A stretch of 64,000 bases of DNA from Actinoplanes palleronii. Lineage in GTDB: Bacteria; Actinomycetota; Actinomycetes; Mycobacteriales; Micromonosporaceae. The position numbers and the translations under genes are program-made. Shown one piece after another: positions 17,772 to 24,856 of the stretch. The notes beneath the pieces are model-generated. The model was not told the DNA's origin, ran no database searches, and saw only the letters and a program-made list of their open reading frames with translations. The stretch lies in assembly GCF_016862315.1 (NCBI RefSeq), contig NZ_BOMS01000049.1, forward strand, positions 1 through 64,000, in the 5' to 3' direction. Within the stretch, counting starts at the first letter, position 1. Each line of letters starts with the position of its first letter.

Positions 17772-18806
17772 TCAAAGGGATGCATCTATAAGAACACGTT
17801 TCAGTTCGCCGACCTCCGCGACGCGTTGCGCCCGGGTAACCGCCAGCGGGGAGACCAGCAGCGTGGTCACTCCCGCCGCGGCCAGCTCGGCCACCCGCTC
17901 CCCCAGCTCGTCCGGCCGCCCGACCAGAGCGGTCGCGTGCACGAGCTTGTCGGGCACGGCCGCGGCCGCCTCGGCTCGTCGTCCGCTCAGGAACAGGTCC
18001 TGGATCGTCGCGGCCTGTTCCGCGTAGCCGTACCGGCGGACCAGGTCGTTGGAGAAGTTCCGGCCGCGGGCGCCCATCCCGCCGATGTAGAGCGCGAGCT
18101 GCGCGCGATGCCTGGCCAGCAGGGTTTCCGTCGGGTCAGCCACCGCGAACGGCAGCGGGACCATGATGTCGAGCGGGCCGAGCGCCGGGTCACGGCGCGC
18201 CCGGCCCTCGGCCAGCGCCGGGCCGAACACCTCCGGCGCCGCCAGCGGGTCGAGGAAGAGCGCCTGCCAGCCGTCGGCGATCTCGGCGGCGAGGGCGACG
18301 TTGCGCGGCCCCATCGCGGCCAGCAGGATCGGGATGCGGTCGCGGACCGGCCGGTTGATCAGCTTGAGCGGCTTGCCGGCCAGCGGCAGACGGTAGTGCT
18401 CGCCCTCGTGCACCAGGGTCTCCCGGCGCCACACCTTCCGGCAGATCTGCACCACCTCGCGGGTCCGGGCCAGCGGCGCGTCGTAGGTGACCCCGTGGAA
18501 ACCCTCGATGACCTGCGGGCCGGAGGCGCCCAGGCCGAGCGAGAACCGCCCGCCGGACACGTAGTCGAGCCCGGCCGCGGTCATCGCGGTCAGCGTCGGC
18601 GTGCGGGTGTAGAGCTGCATGACCCCGGAGGCGAGCTGCATCCGGGTGGTGCGGGCCGCGAGATAGCCGAGCTGGCTGACCGCGTCGAAGCTGTACGCCT
18701 CCGGCACCACCACGAGATCGGCGCCGGCCGCCTCGAACTCGGCGACCTCCTCGGCCGACTGCGCGAAACCCTGCCCGCTGTAGCCCAGCTGGATGCCCAG
18801 CCGCAC
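17772..18806 (-). CDS. LLM-class F420-dependent oxidoreductase, Rv3520c-like
   Basis: The 344-residue protein is a luciferase-like TIM barrel: MRLGIQLGYSG at the start, SGGRFSLGLGASGPQVIEGFHG near 90, IPILLAAMGPRNVALAAEIADGW near 170, and LALYIGGMGARGRNF near 230. It resembles Rv3520c, a KstR-regulated putative F420 oxidoreductase (recalled). F420 enzymes of this type transfer hydride to ketones or enones; the steroid step is not known. It starts at GTG 18806, one base after the ADH stop, so it is coupled to that gene. Its last codons contain a KstR-like site that faces the kstD promoter. Confidence 0.88.
   Translation of the reverse strand: MRLGIQLGYSGQGFAQSAEEVAEFEAAGADLVVVPEAYSFDAVSQLGYLAARTTRMQLASGVMQLYTRTPTLTAMTAAGLDYVSGGRFSLGLGASGPQVIEGFHGVTYDAPLARTREVVQICRKVWRRETLVHEGEHYRLPLAGKPLKLINRPVRDRIPILLAAMGPRNVALAAEIADGWQALFLDPLAAPEVFGPALAEGRARRDPALGPLDIMVPLPFAVADPTETLLARHRAQLALYIGGMGARGRNFSNDLVRRYGYAEQAATIQDLFLSGRRAEAAAAVPDKLVHATALVGRPDELGERVAELAAAGVTTLLVSPLAVTRAQRVAEVGELKRVLIDASL
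17790..17803. promoter_or_regulatory. Second KstR-like site, inside the 3' end of the F420-oxidoreductase gene
   Basis: AAGAACACGTTTCA keeps AACnnGTT and the final A but has A for the first T. It lies in the last ten codons of the upstream same-strand gene and 81 bases before kstD, forming a pair with the site at 17733. Confidence 0.6.
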
Positions 18807-18807
18807 G

Positions 18808-19896
18808 TCAGGCGTCCGCGTCGTGGACGATCACCTGGCGGATCACGTCGCCACGCCCGAGTGCGGCGAGCGCGTCGTCGACCTGCTCGAGGCGGATCCG
18901 CTGCGTGATCATCCCCTCGAGGTCGAGCCGGCCCGCTCGCCACAGCGCGATCAGCCTGGGGAAGTCTCGTTGGGGGCTTGCTGACCCGTACAAGGAAGGG
19001 ATGATTTTCTTTCCCTCGAAGAGCAATTCGAACGGGTTGAACTCGACGCGGTGCTCGGCACGGCCGGCGCCGACCACGACGACCGTGCCACCCCGGCGGG
19101 CCGCACCCCACGCCGCACGCAGGGTCTGCGGCAGGGCGACCACGTCGAACGCGTGGTCGAAGCCCTCGCCCCCGGTGATCTCGGTGACCAGGTCGCTGAG
19201 CCGGTCGGGGGTGACCGCGTGGGTGGCGCCGAAGCGGCGGGCCACGTCGAGCTTGGCCGGCACGGTGTCGACGGCCGCGATGAGCGTGGCGCCGGAGAGC
19301 CGGGCGCCCTGGACCGCGGCGATGCCGACCCCGCCGCAGCCGATGATCACGACGGTGTCACCCGGCCGGACCTGTGCGGTGTTGACGACCGCGCCCACCC
19401 CGGTCATCACGCCGCAGCCGACCAGCGCGGCCACCTCGTAGGGCACGTCGGCCTCGATCGGCACGGCGCCGATCCGCGGCACCACCATCTCCTCGGCGAA
19501 CGCGCCGCAGCCGGCCATCCCGAAGATCGGCAAGTCGCCCACGAGGAAGCGGGGCATCGCATAACCCGTCATCACGTGGGTCATGCACAGGAACGGCTCG
19601 TCGCGCCGGCACTCGGCGCAGCTGCCACAGGCGGGCAGCCAGTTCACGATCACCCGGTCGCCGGGCGCCAGGTCGTCGACACCCGGACCGGTCTCCAGCA
19701 CGTCGCCGGCCGCCTCGTGGCCGAGCACCGCCGGGACCGGCTGGGGCAGGCCGCCGTCGCGGGCGGACTGGTCGGAGTGGCAGACGCCGGCCGCGCGCAC
19801 CCGGATCCGGATCTCACCCGGGCCCGGCCCGAGCACTGACACATCGTCACGGATCTCGAACTTCTCGCCCAGATCGTGCAAGATCGCAGCCCGCAC
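18808..19896 (-). CDS. Zinc-dependent alcohol dehydrogenase
   Basis: GTG 19896 is preceded by GGGAGG and gives 362 residues. It is a medium-chain dehydrogenase. The catalytic zinc site is CHSD with GHEAAG, the structural zinc site is CGSCAECRRDEPFLC, and the NAD fold is GCGGVGIAAVQGARLSGA. It would oxidise a primary or secondary alcohol with NAD. Its place in front of a KstR site, next to the F420 oxidoreductase and kstD, suggests a steroid or side-chain alcohol such as the C26 alcohol made by CYP125; this is inference. It is divergent from kstR2 across a shared KstR operator. Confidence 0.9.
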   Translation of the reverse strand: MRAAILHDLGEKFEIRDDVSVLGPGPGEIRIRVRAAGVCHSDQSARDGGLPQPVPAVLGHEAAGDVLETGPGVDDLAPGDRVIVNWLPACGSCAECRRDEPFLCMTHVMTGYAMPRFLVGDLPIFGMAGCGAFAEEMVVPRIGAVPIEADVPYEVAALVGCGVMTGVGAVVNTAQVRPGDTVVIIGCGGVGIAAVQGARLSGATLIAAVDTVPAKLDVARRFGATHAVTPDRLSDLVTEITGGEGFDHAFDVVALPQTLRAAWGAARRGGTVVVVGAGRAEHRVEFNPFELLFEGKKIIPSLYGSASPQRDFPRLIALWRAGRLDLEGMITQRIRLEQVDDALAALGRGDVIRQVIVHDADA

Positions 19897-19917
19897 CTCG
19901 CCACCTCCCGCCAAAAG

Positions 19918-19931
19918 TAGAACGCGTTCTA
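19918..19931. promoter_or_regulatory. KstR-type operator between ADH operon and kstR2
   Basis: TAGAACGCGTTCTA is a perfect 14-base palindrome matching TnnAACnnGTTnnA. It is 22 bases before the ADH start and 60 before the kstR2 start on the other strand, so it may control both. Confidence 0.88.
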
Positions 19932-19990
19932 GGCTAGTGGGCGACCCGTACCCGAGCAAGCGATTGGCCGGGTAGGCCATAATCGACCAG

Positions 19991-20596
19991 GTGACGACCA
20001 CGAAGAAGGCTGCGCCGCCCTCGGAGCGCCGCGCCCATCTGATCCGGCTGGCCGCCGACCTGTTCGCCGAGAAGGGTTTCCGGGCCACCACGGTCCGCGA
20101 GATCGCGGACGCCGCCGGCATCCTGTCCGGCAGCCTCTACCACCACTTCGACTCCAAGGAGTCGATCGGCGACGAGATCCTGCGCGGATTCCTCGACGAC
20201 GTGCTCGACGGCTACCGCCGGGCGGTCGCGGATGTCGACGACCCGCGCGTCGCGATCGAACGCATGGTGCGCTCCAGCACGGCGGCACTCAGCCGGCACC
20301 GGGCCGCCCTGACCATGCTGCAGAACGACTGGGCCTACTTCAGCGCCCAGGACCGGTTCGCCTATCTGCGCACCGCGATGAAGGAGATCGAGCAGACCTG
20401 GATCGACCAGCTGGAACGCGGCAAGCAGGACGGCCAGTTCCGCGCCGACCTGGACGCCCGGCTGATCTACCGGCTGCTGCGCGACATCCTCTGGATCCCC
20501 ACCTCCTGGAAGCAGGCCCAGGGCAAGTCCTGGACCACCGACGAGGTCGTCGACGGTCTGCTCAGGCTGCTGTTCGACGGCGTCGTCGCACGCTGA
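19991..20596 (+). CDS. kstR2: TetR-family repressor KstR2
   Basis: The 201-residue regulator has an N-terminal TetR helix-turn-helix (about 14-60; FAEKGFRATTVREIADAAG then GSLYHHFDSKE). This is nearly identical to the recalled HTH of M. tuberculosis KstR2 (Rv3557c), and the C-terminal ligand domain also matches (YRLLRDILWIPTSW). KstR2 represses the C/D-ring genes and is released by HIP-CoA. KstR2-like operators lie just downstream of it (20613) and before the echA20-ipdABC operon (27190). Its own promoter instead carries a KstR-type site, suggesting that the side-chain regulator controls the ring regulator. Starts at GTG 19991. Confidence 0.9.
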   Translation: MTTTKKAAPPSERRAHLIRLAADLFAEKGFRATTVREIADAAGILSGSLYHHFDSKESIGDEILRGFLDDVLDGYRRAVADVDDPRVAIERMVRSSTAALSRHRAALTMLQNDWAYFSAQDRFAYLRTAMKEIEQTWIDQLERGKQDGQFRADLDARLIYRLLRDILWIPTSWKQAQGKSWTTDEVVDGLLRLLFDGVVAR

Positions 20597-20612
20597 CGGT
20601 GTTACTCTCCCA

Positions 20613-20626
20613 AGCAAGCGCTTGGG
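20613..20626. promoter_or_regulatory. KstR2-type operator before the SDR-SDR-PPOX operon
   Basis: AGCAAGCGCTTGGG matches AnCAAGnnCTTGnT except for the last base. The 10-base core CAAGCGCTTG is a perfect palindrome. It overlaps the ribosome-binding GGGAGG of the gene starting at 20635. Confidence 0.82.
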
Positions 20627-20634
20627 AGGTCAGC

Positions 20635-21387
20635 ATGGGCCGGCTGGACGGCAAGGTCGCTCTCATCACCGGTGGCGCGCGGGGCATGGGCAAGTCCCAT
20701 GCCCGGCACTTCGCCGCCGAGGGCGCCCGGGTGGTCATCGGGGACGTGCTCGACGAGCGCGGGCGGGCGGTCGCCGACGAGCTCGGGTGCGTCTACCTGC
20801 ATCACGACGTGACGAGCGAGACCGACTGGGTCGCCGCGGTGGCCGCCACGCTCGAGGCGTACGGAAAACTGGATGTCCTGGTCAACAACGCCGGCATCCT
20901 GCGGCACGCGCCGATCGCCGAGATGGACCCGGCCGAGTTCCGCCGGGTGCTCGACGTGAACCTGACCGGTTGCTGGCTCGGCGTGCACTTCGCCGCACCG
21001 TCGATGATCGCCGCCGGTGGCGGCTCGATCGTGAACGTGTCCTCGATCGAGGGTTTCGCCGGCGCGGCCGGACTCTCCGCCTACAGCGCCAGCAAGTTCG
21101 GCATCCGCGGGGTCACCCGATCGGCCGCGCAGGAGCTGGGGCCGTCCGGCATCCGGGTCAACTCGGTGCACCCCGGCGGCGTGATGACCTCGATGGCGAT
21201 CGCGGCGGCCGAGCACCTGACCGACGTCGACCCGGCCGCGTTCCTCAAAGCCCTGCCGATCGCCCGGTTCGCCGAGCCGATCGAGATCTCCCGCCTGGTG
21301 GCGTTCCTGGCCTCGGACGAGTCGTCGTACACCACCGGCGCCGAGTTCCTGGCCGACGGCGGGCTGCTGGCCGGGCCGGGGTATTGA
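20635..21387 (+). CDS. SDR resembling 3-alpha/20-beta-hydroxysteroid dehydrogenase
   Basis: From ATG 20635 (GGGAGG eight bases before) the product has 250 residues. It shows TGGARGMGKSHA, the NNAGI motif, IVNVSSIEGFAG with the catalytic Ser, and YSASKFGIRG with the YxxxK pair. The whole resembles the FabG3/Rv2002 3-alpha,20-beta-HSD group (recalled), which reduce keto groups of steroids with NADH. It is the first gene after kstR2, with a KstR2-like operator at its promoter. That points to a ring C/D intermediate such as HIP-type ketones as substrate; IpdF (5-hydroxy-HIP dehydrogenase) is a possible alternative role. One base separates its stop from the next SDR. Confidence 0.86.
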   Translation: MGRLDGKVALITGGARGMGKSHARHFAAEGARVVIGDVLDERGRAVADELGCVYLHHDVTSETDWVAAVAATLEAYGKLDVLVNNAGILRHAPIAEMDPAEFRRVLDVNLTGCWLGVHFAAPSMIAAGGGSIVNVSSIEGFAGAAGLSAYSASKFGIRGVTRSAAQELGPSGIRVNSVHPGGVMTSMAIAAAEHLTDVDPAAFLKALPIARFAEPIEISRLVAFLASDESSYTTGAEFLADGGLLAGPGY

Positions 21388-21388
21388 G

Positions 21389-22282
21389 ATGGGCTCCCTC
21401 TCCTTGCACGGCAAGATCGCCGTGGTCACCGGGGCGGGTCAGGGGCTCGGTGCCGCGGAGGCGGTGGCGCTGGCCGCGGCGGGCGCCCGGGTGGTGCTCA
21501 ACGACCTGCCCGGGCCGGGGCTCGACGAGGTGGCCGCGCGGATCCCGGAGGCCGAGGTCTGCCCCGGCGACATCGCCGAGTGGTCGACCGGGCAGGCGCT
21601 GCTGCGCGCGTGGGACGGCATCGACATCCTGGTCAACAACGCCGGGGTGCTGCGCGATCGGATGATCTTCTCGATGTCCGAGCAGGAGTGGGACACGGTG
21701 ATCCGGGTGCATCTGCGCGGGCATTTCGTGACCACGCGGCTGGCGACGGCGTACTGGCGGGCCCGGAGCAAGGCGATCGGCGGCCCGGTCTACGCGCGGA
21801 TCGTCAACACCGCTTCCGAGGCGTACCTGCTCGGCTCCGCCGGACAGGCCAACTACGCCGCGGCTAAAGGTGGGATCGTTGCGCTGACGCTCGCGACCGC
21901 TCGAGGTTGCGGACGATTCGGCGTACGCGCCAACGCCATCTGCCCGCGCGCCCGCACGGCGATGACCAGCTCGTTGATGGGCGCGGCACCGGATGGCCCC
22001 GATCCCCTGGCCCCGGCCCGGGTGGCGCCACTGGTCACCTATCTGGCCGGACCGGCCGGAGAGCGGATCACCGGCGAGGTCTTCGTGGCGCACGGCGACG
22101 TGGTGGCGGTGCTGGGCCCGCCGACGGTGCGGGCGGCGTTCCACGCTGCGGGTGAGCAGTGGACGCTCGAGGAGCTGGACGAGACGCTGAGCAAGGTGTT
22201 CACGGCGGATCCGCCGCAGCCCGGCTATCTGTGCGAGGAGACACTGCCACTGGCGGACGCGACGTTCGGGGAGCGCCCGTGA
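21389..22282 (+). CDS. SDR, Rv3548c-like
   Basis: The 297-residue SDR has TGAGQGLGAAEA, the NNAGV-RDRM signature, VIRVHLRGHF, NTASEAYLLGSAGQANYAAAK (YxxxK), and RANAICPRARTAMT. It also has a long C-terminal extension after the usual end (WTLEELDETL). These details, including the extension and the RARTAMT motif, match recalled Rv3548c, encoded next to the ipd genes in M. tuberculosis. Peroxisomal multifunctional-enzyme SDR domains share the same signature, so a 3-hydroxyacyl-CoA dehydrogenase activity is likely. It is the middle gene of a three-gene operon under a KstR2-like site, and its stop overlaps the next start by four bases. Confidence 0.88.
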   Translation: MGSLSLHGKIAVVTGAGQGLGAAEAVALAAAGARVVLNDLPGPGLDEVAARIPEAEVCPGDIAEWSTGQALLRAWDGIDILVNNAGVLRDRMIFSMSEQEWDTVIRVHLRGHFVTTRLATAYWRARSKAIGGPVYARIVNTASEAYLLGSAGQANYAAAKGGIVALTLATARGCGRFGVRANAICPRARTAMTSSLMGAAPDGPDPLAPARVAPLVTYLAGPAGERITGEVFVAHGDVVAVLGPPTVRAAFHAAGEQWTLEELDETLSKVFTADPPQPGYLCEETLPLADATFGERP

Positions 22283-22758
22283 AACAGCGCGACATCGTGT
22301 CGATGCCGGCGTCCGACGTCGCGCGGCTGCTGGCCGATGGCCGCAAGCTGCAGCTCGCCACCATCAACGCCGACGGCACCCCGCACTTGGTCAGCATGTT
22401 CTACGCGATGAAGGACGACCGGATCGCGTTCTGGACCTATCGCGCCTCCCAGAAGGCCCGCAACCTGACCCGCGATCCCCGCCTGACCTGCCTGATCGAG
22501 GACGGCGACGACTACTTCGAGCTACGCGGCGTCCAGGTGACCGGCACGGTGACCGTGATCGACGACCTGACCGGGGTGACCGAGATCGGCCGGTTGATCG
22601 CCGCCCGCATGCCCAGCCCGGTGGTGGGCGACCTGCCACCGGATGAGGTCGCTGCCGCGCTGGAGGCTTACGTCACCCACGCGGCAACGAAGCGCGCGGC
22701 CTACCTCGTCCAACCGAGCCGAGTGATCAGCTGGGACCACCGCCGCCTCACCGGCTGA
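22279..22758 (+). CDS. PPOX-class F420/FMN-dependent oxidoreductase
   Basis: The 159-residue protein (GTG 22279, overlapping the previous stop) belongs to the split-beta-barrel pyridoxamine-phosphate-oxidase-like superfamily. Indicators are KLQLATINADGTPHLVSMFY, IAFWTYRASQKARNLTRDPR and YFELRGVQVTGTVTVI. Small actinobacterial members use F420 or FMN. Its place as the last gene of the SDR operon suggests reduction of an enone or recycling of a cofactor in steroid breakdown, but the substrate is unknown. It is not Ddn-like in sequence, although ddn (Rv3547) occupies a comparable spot in M. tuberculosis. Confidence 0.83.
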   Translation: MKQRDIVSMPASDVARLLADGRKLQLATINADGTPHLVSMFYAMKDDRIAFWTYRASQKARNLTRDPRLTCLIEDGDDYFELRGVQVTGTVTVIDDLTGVTEIGRLIAARMPSPVVGDLPPDEVAAALEAYVTHAATKRAAYLVQPSRVISWDHRRLTG

Positions 22759-22779
22759 GACCGGGGGCAGACGCCGCCG

Positions 22780-22803
22780 CCTGGCGGACCGGCCTGCGCC
22801 AGG
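22780..22803. terminator. Hairpin between convergent PPOX and MarR genes
   Basis: CCTGGCG pairs with CGCCAGG across a 10-base loop, midway in the 61-base gap between two convergent genes, so it could stop transcription from both sides. Confidence 0.55.
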
Positions 22804-22819
22804 TAGCAATCCGCGGCGC

Positions 22820-23248
22820 TCAGCCGCTGGTCTCGCCGTCCAGGGCGGTGTGCATGCGGGTGAGCAGGGTGGCGAGCATGACGCGTTCGTCGCCGGTGAA
22901 CGAGGTCAGTGCCTGGTGAGTCGCCTGCATCTGATCGCGAATGAGCTGGACGGTCTCGTCTCCCGCCGGGGTCCGAACGACGTTCTTGATCCGGCGGTCG
23001 TGTGCGGCGACCTCGCGACGCACCAGACCGCCGCGCTCAAGCCGGTCGACGATCGCGGTGACGTTGGAGGCGTCACAGGACAGTTGCCTCGCCAGCGCCC
23101 TCATGGACTGCGGCTCCCGCACCAGAATCAGCAGTTTTACCTGGGTGGAATTGAGGTCGTGTCGGTCCGCCACGGCGGCGAACTCCTGGTAGTAGGTACT
23201 GCTGGCCAGGACGAACAGCTCGATGAGCTGAGTCGGGGTGGGGCTCAC
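22820..23248 (-). CDS. MarR-family transcriptional regulator
   Basis: The 142-residue protein is a winged-helix MarR regulator. LNSTQVKLLILVREPQSMRALARQL is the HTH, CDASNVTAIVDRLERGGLVRR the recognition helix, and EVAAHDRRIKNVVRTPAG the beta-wing with the usual D-R-R. It starts at GTG 23248 and is divergent from an SDR gene across a 129-base gap full of inverted repeats. The standard MarR arrangement, repressing itself and its divergent neighbour, is inferred. The ligand is unknown. Confidence 0.9.
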   Translation of the reverse strand: MSPTPTQLIELFVLASSTYYQEFAAVADRHDLNSTQVKLLILVREPQSMRALARQLSCDASNVTAIVDRLERGGLVRREVAAHDRRIKNVVRTPAGDETVQLIRDQMQATHQALTSFTGDERVMLATLLTRMHTALDGETSG

Positions 23249-23265
23249 GCCACCAGCCTACCGAC

Positions 23266-23340
23266 AAGCTTGACTTTTTCAACGATCGCTGACTACGGTC
23301 ACATCGCTTGAGAAAATCAAGCATTGATTTGGTCAAGCTT
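23266..23340. promoter_or_regulatory. Nested inverted repeats, probable MarR operators
   Basis: AAGCTTGAC at 23266-23274 is the exact reverse complement of GTCAAGCTT at 23332-23340. Between them GCTTGA and TCAAGC (23306-23322) form a second palindrome around GAAAA. The half-site TCAAGC/GCTTGA thus recurs four times in the divergent promoter region, and the stretch is AT-rich compared with its surroundings. Confidence 0.7.
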
Positions 23341-23377
23341 TTGGGTCGACCGACACCCAGCGCAGAAGGAGACACTC

Positions 23378-24229
23378 ATGTCTGCCGTCGTCATCACCGG
23401 CACCTCCTCCGGCATCGGCCTGGCCACGGCGGTGGCCGCCGCCCGAGCCGGTCACCAGGTCGTGGCCACCCTGCGCGACCCGACCCGGAGCGATGCGCTG
23501 CGCACCGCCGCCGAAGCCGCCGGCGTCACCCTCGACATCCGCCGCCTGGACGTCACCGACGACGAGTCGGTCACCAGCTGCCTGACCGACGTGGCCGGCC
23601 AGTACGGCACCATCGCCGCCGTGATCAACAACGCCGGCGCCGCCCACCTCGGCACCCTGGAGACCGACGGGATGGACGCCCTGCGCCGGGTCCTCGAGGT
23701 GAACTTCTTCGGCGTGGCCCGGGTCAGCACCGCCGCCATGCCCTACCTGCGCGCCGGTAAAGGCCGGCTGCTGGCCGTCAGCAGCGTCGGGGGCGTCATC
23801 GGCCAGCCCTTCAACGAGGCATACTGCGCGGCCAAGTTCGCCGTCGAAGGCCTCTACGAGTCACTGCACCCGGTGGCCGCCGCCATGGGTGTCCGCGTCA
23901 GCCTCGTCGAACCCGGCGCGGTCGCGAGCGACTTCGTGGACCACCTCGGCGACAACACTGCCCGGCTCGCCGCCAGCGGCCCGTACCGCGCCCTGCTGGA
24001 GGCCTACCTGGCCCGCACCGAGCAGGCGTTCGCCGCCGCCCAGCGTCCCGAGGACGTCGCGGACGTGATCGTCCAGCTCCTCGCCGATCCTACCCCGCCG
24101 CTGCGCGTGCAGACCTCCGCCGGTGCCGCCCGGTTCAGCGGCATCAAACTCGCCGACCTCGACGGCAGTGCCGTCACCTCCCTCACCAGCACGTGGATCA
24201 CCGCGGCGGGCGACTCGCCCACCAACTGA
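23378..24229 (+). CDS. SDR controlled by the divergent MarR gene
   Basis: ATG 23378 follows AGAAGGAGA. The 283-residue SDR has VVITGTSSGIGLATA, NNAGAAHLGTLE, LLAVSSVGGVIGQPFNEAYCAAK (YxxxK) and SLVEPGAVASDF. It belongs to the retinol-dehydrogenase/YdfG-like group of 'classical' SDRs that often respond to small lipophilic molecules. The pairing with a MarR regulator suggests induction by the compound it acts on. No KstR-type site is present here, so it is probably separate from the sterol regulon despite the location. Confidence 0.86.
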   Translation: MSAVVITGTSSGIGLATAVAAARAGHQVVATLRDPTRSDALRTAAEAAGVTLDIRRLDVTDDESVTSCLTDVAGQYGTIAAVINNAGAAHLGTLETDGMDALRRVLEVNFFGVARVSTAAMPYLRAGKGRLLAVSSVGGVIGQPFNEAYCAAKFAVEGLYESLHPVAAAMGVRVSLVEPGAVASDFVDHLGDNTARLAASGPYRALLEAYLARTEQAFAAAQRPEDVADVIVQLLADPTPPLRVQTSAGAARFSGIKLADLDGSAVTSLTSTWITAAGDSPTN

Positions 24230-24264
24230 TCACTTCCCAGCCGAACGAATCCATCGGACCCTCG

Positions 24265-24855
24265 GTGGGCAAACGATCAATGGCACTGCTCGCCATGCTG
24301 CCGGCCGGCTGCACCCCCTCGGCCACGGTCTCCGCGCCGACTCCGGCCCCGGCGATGAGCAGTGTGCCGGCCGGCTGCGATCTCACCCGGGCGGGCGTCC
24401 AGTGGTCCGGCGTCACGCAGGAGTCAGTGCTGGAGCACGCCTCGCTGTTCACCACTGACGCCATGCGCGAGGGAACAGAAGTCCTCGACGCACCCGTGAC
24501 CGCGGCCGTCGCCGGGGTCACCGTGCCGGACGGCTGGCTCCGGCTCCTCGCCACCGACCTGGGGAACAAGATCGGTGTCGGGGTGCACACGACCCGGCCC
24601 TCCCGCTCGTACAAAATGAATTTTGGCACTTGGGGTCTCAATGATCCGGAAATCACGGAGATCATCGTCTATGCGGGGGTCCGGCGGATCTCGGCGGTCT
24701 TTCCCGTGGGGTGCGCGCCCGCGGTGAGCGGCACCCTGACCGCATGGACGGAGACGAAGACGGGCGGCCTGACGTGCGGGGACCCGGCCCCGCCGACCGA
24801 CCCCTACACGCGGGCGGCCCGCGAGTACTGCCCGCACACGTCCCCGAGCCGTTGA
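24265..24855 (+). CDS. Putative secreted lipoprotein of unknown function
   Basis: GTG 24265 is preferred over ATG 24280 because it supplies a basic residue pair (GKRS) before a short hydrophobic stretch. MALLAMLPAGC then ends in a lipobox (LPAGC), with the Cys near residue 16. The signal is short for a lipoprotein, so the start remains uncertain. The mature domain (about 180 residues) has four cysteines and no known motif. It ends one base before the convergent aldehyde dehydrogenase stop. Confidence 0.6.
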   Translation: MGKRSMALLAMLPAGCTPSATVSAPTPAPAMSSVPAGCDLTRAGVQWSGVTQESVLEHASLFTTDAMREGTEVLDAPVTAAVAGVTVPDGWLRLLATDLGNKIGVGVHTTRPSRSYKMNFGTWGLNDPEITEIIVYAGVRRISAVFPVGCAPAVSGTLTAWTETKTGGLTCGDPAPPTDPYTRAAREYCPHTSPSR

Positions 24856-24856
24856 C

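Noticed and set aside
22279..22758. Assignment as Ddn (Rv3547) from its position next to an Rv3548c-like SDR
   Set aside because: The sequence is of the PPOX group and lacks the Ddn signature residues.
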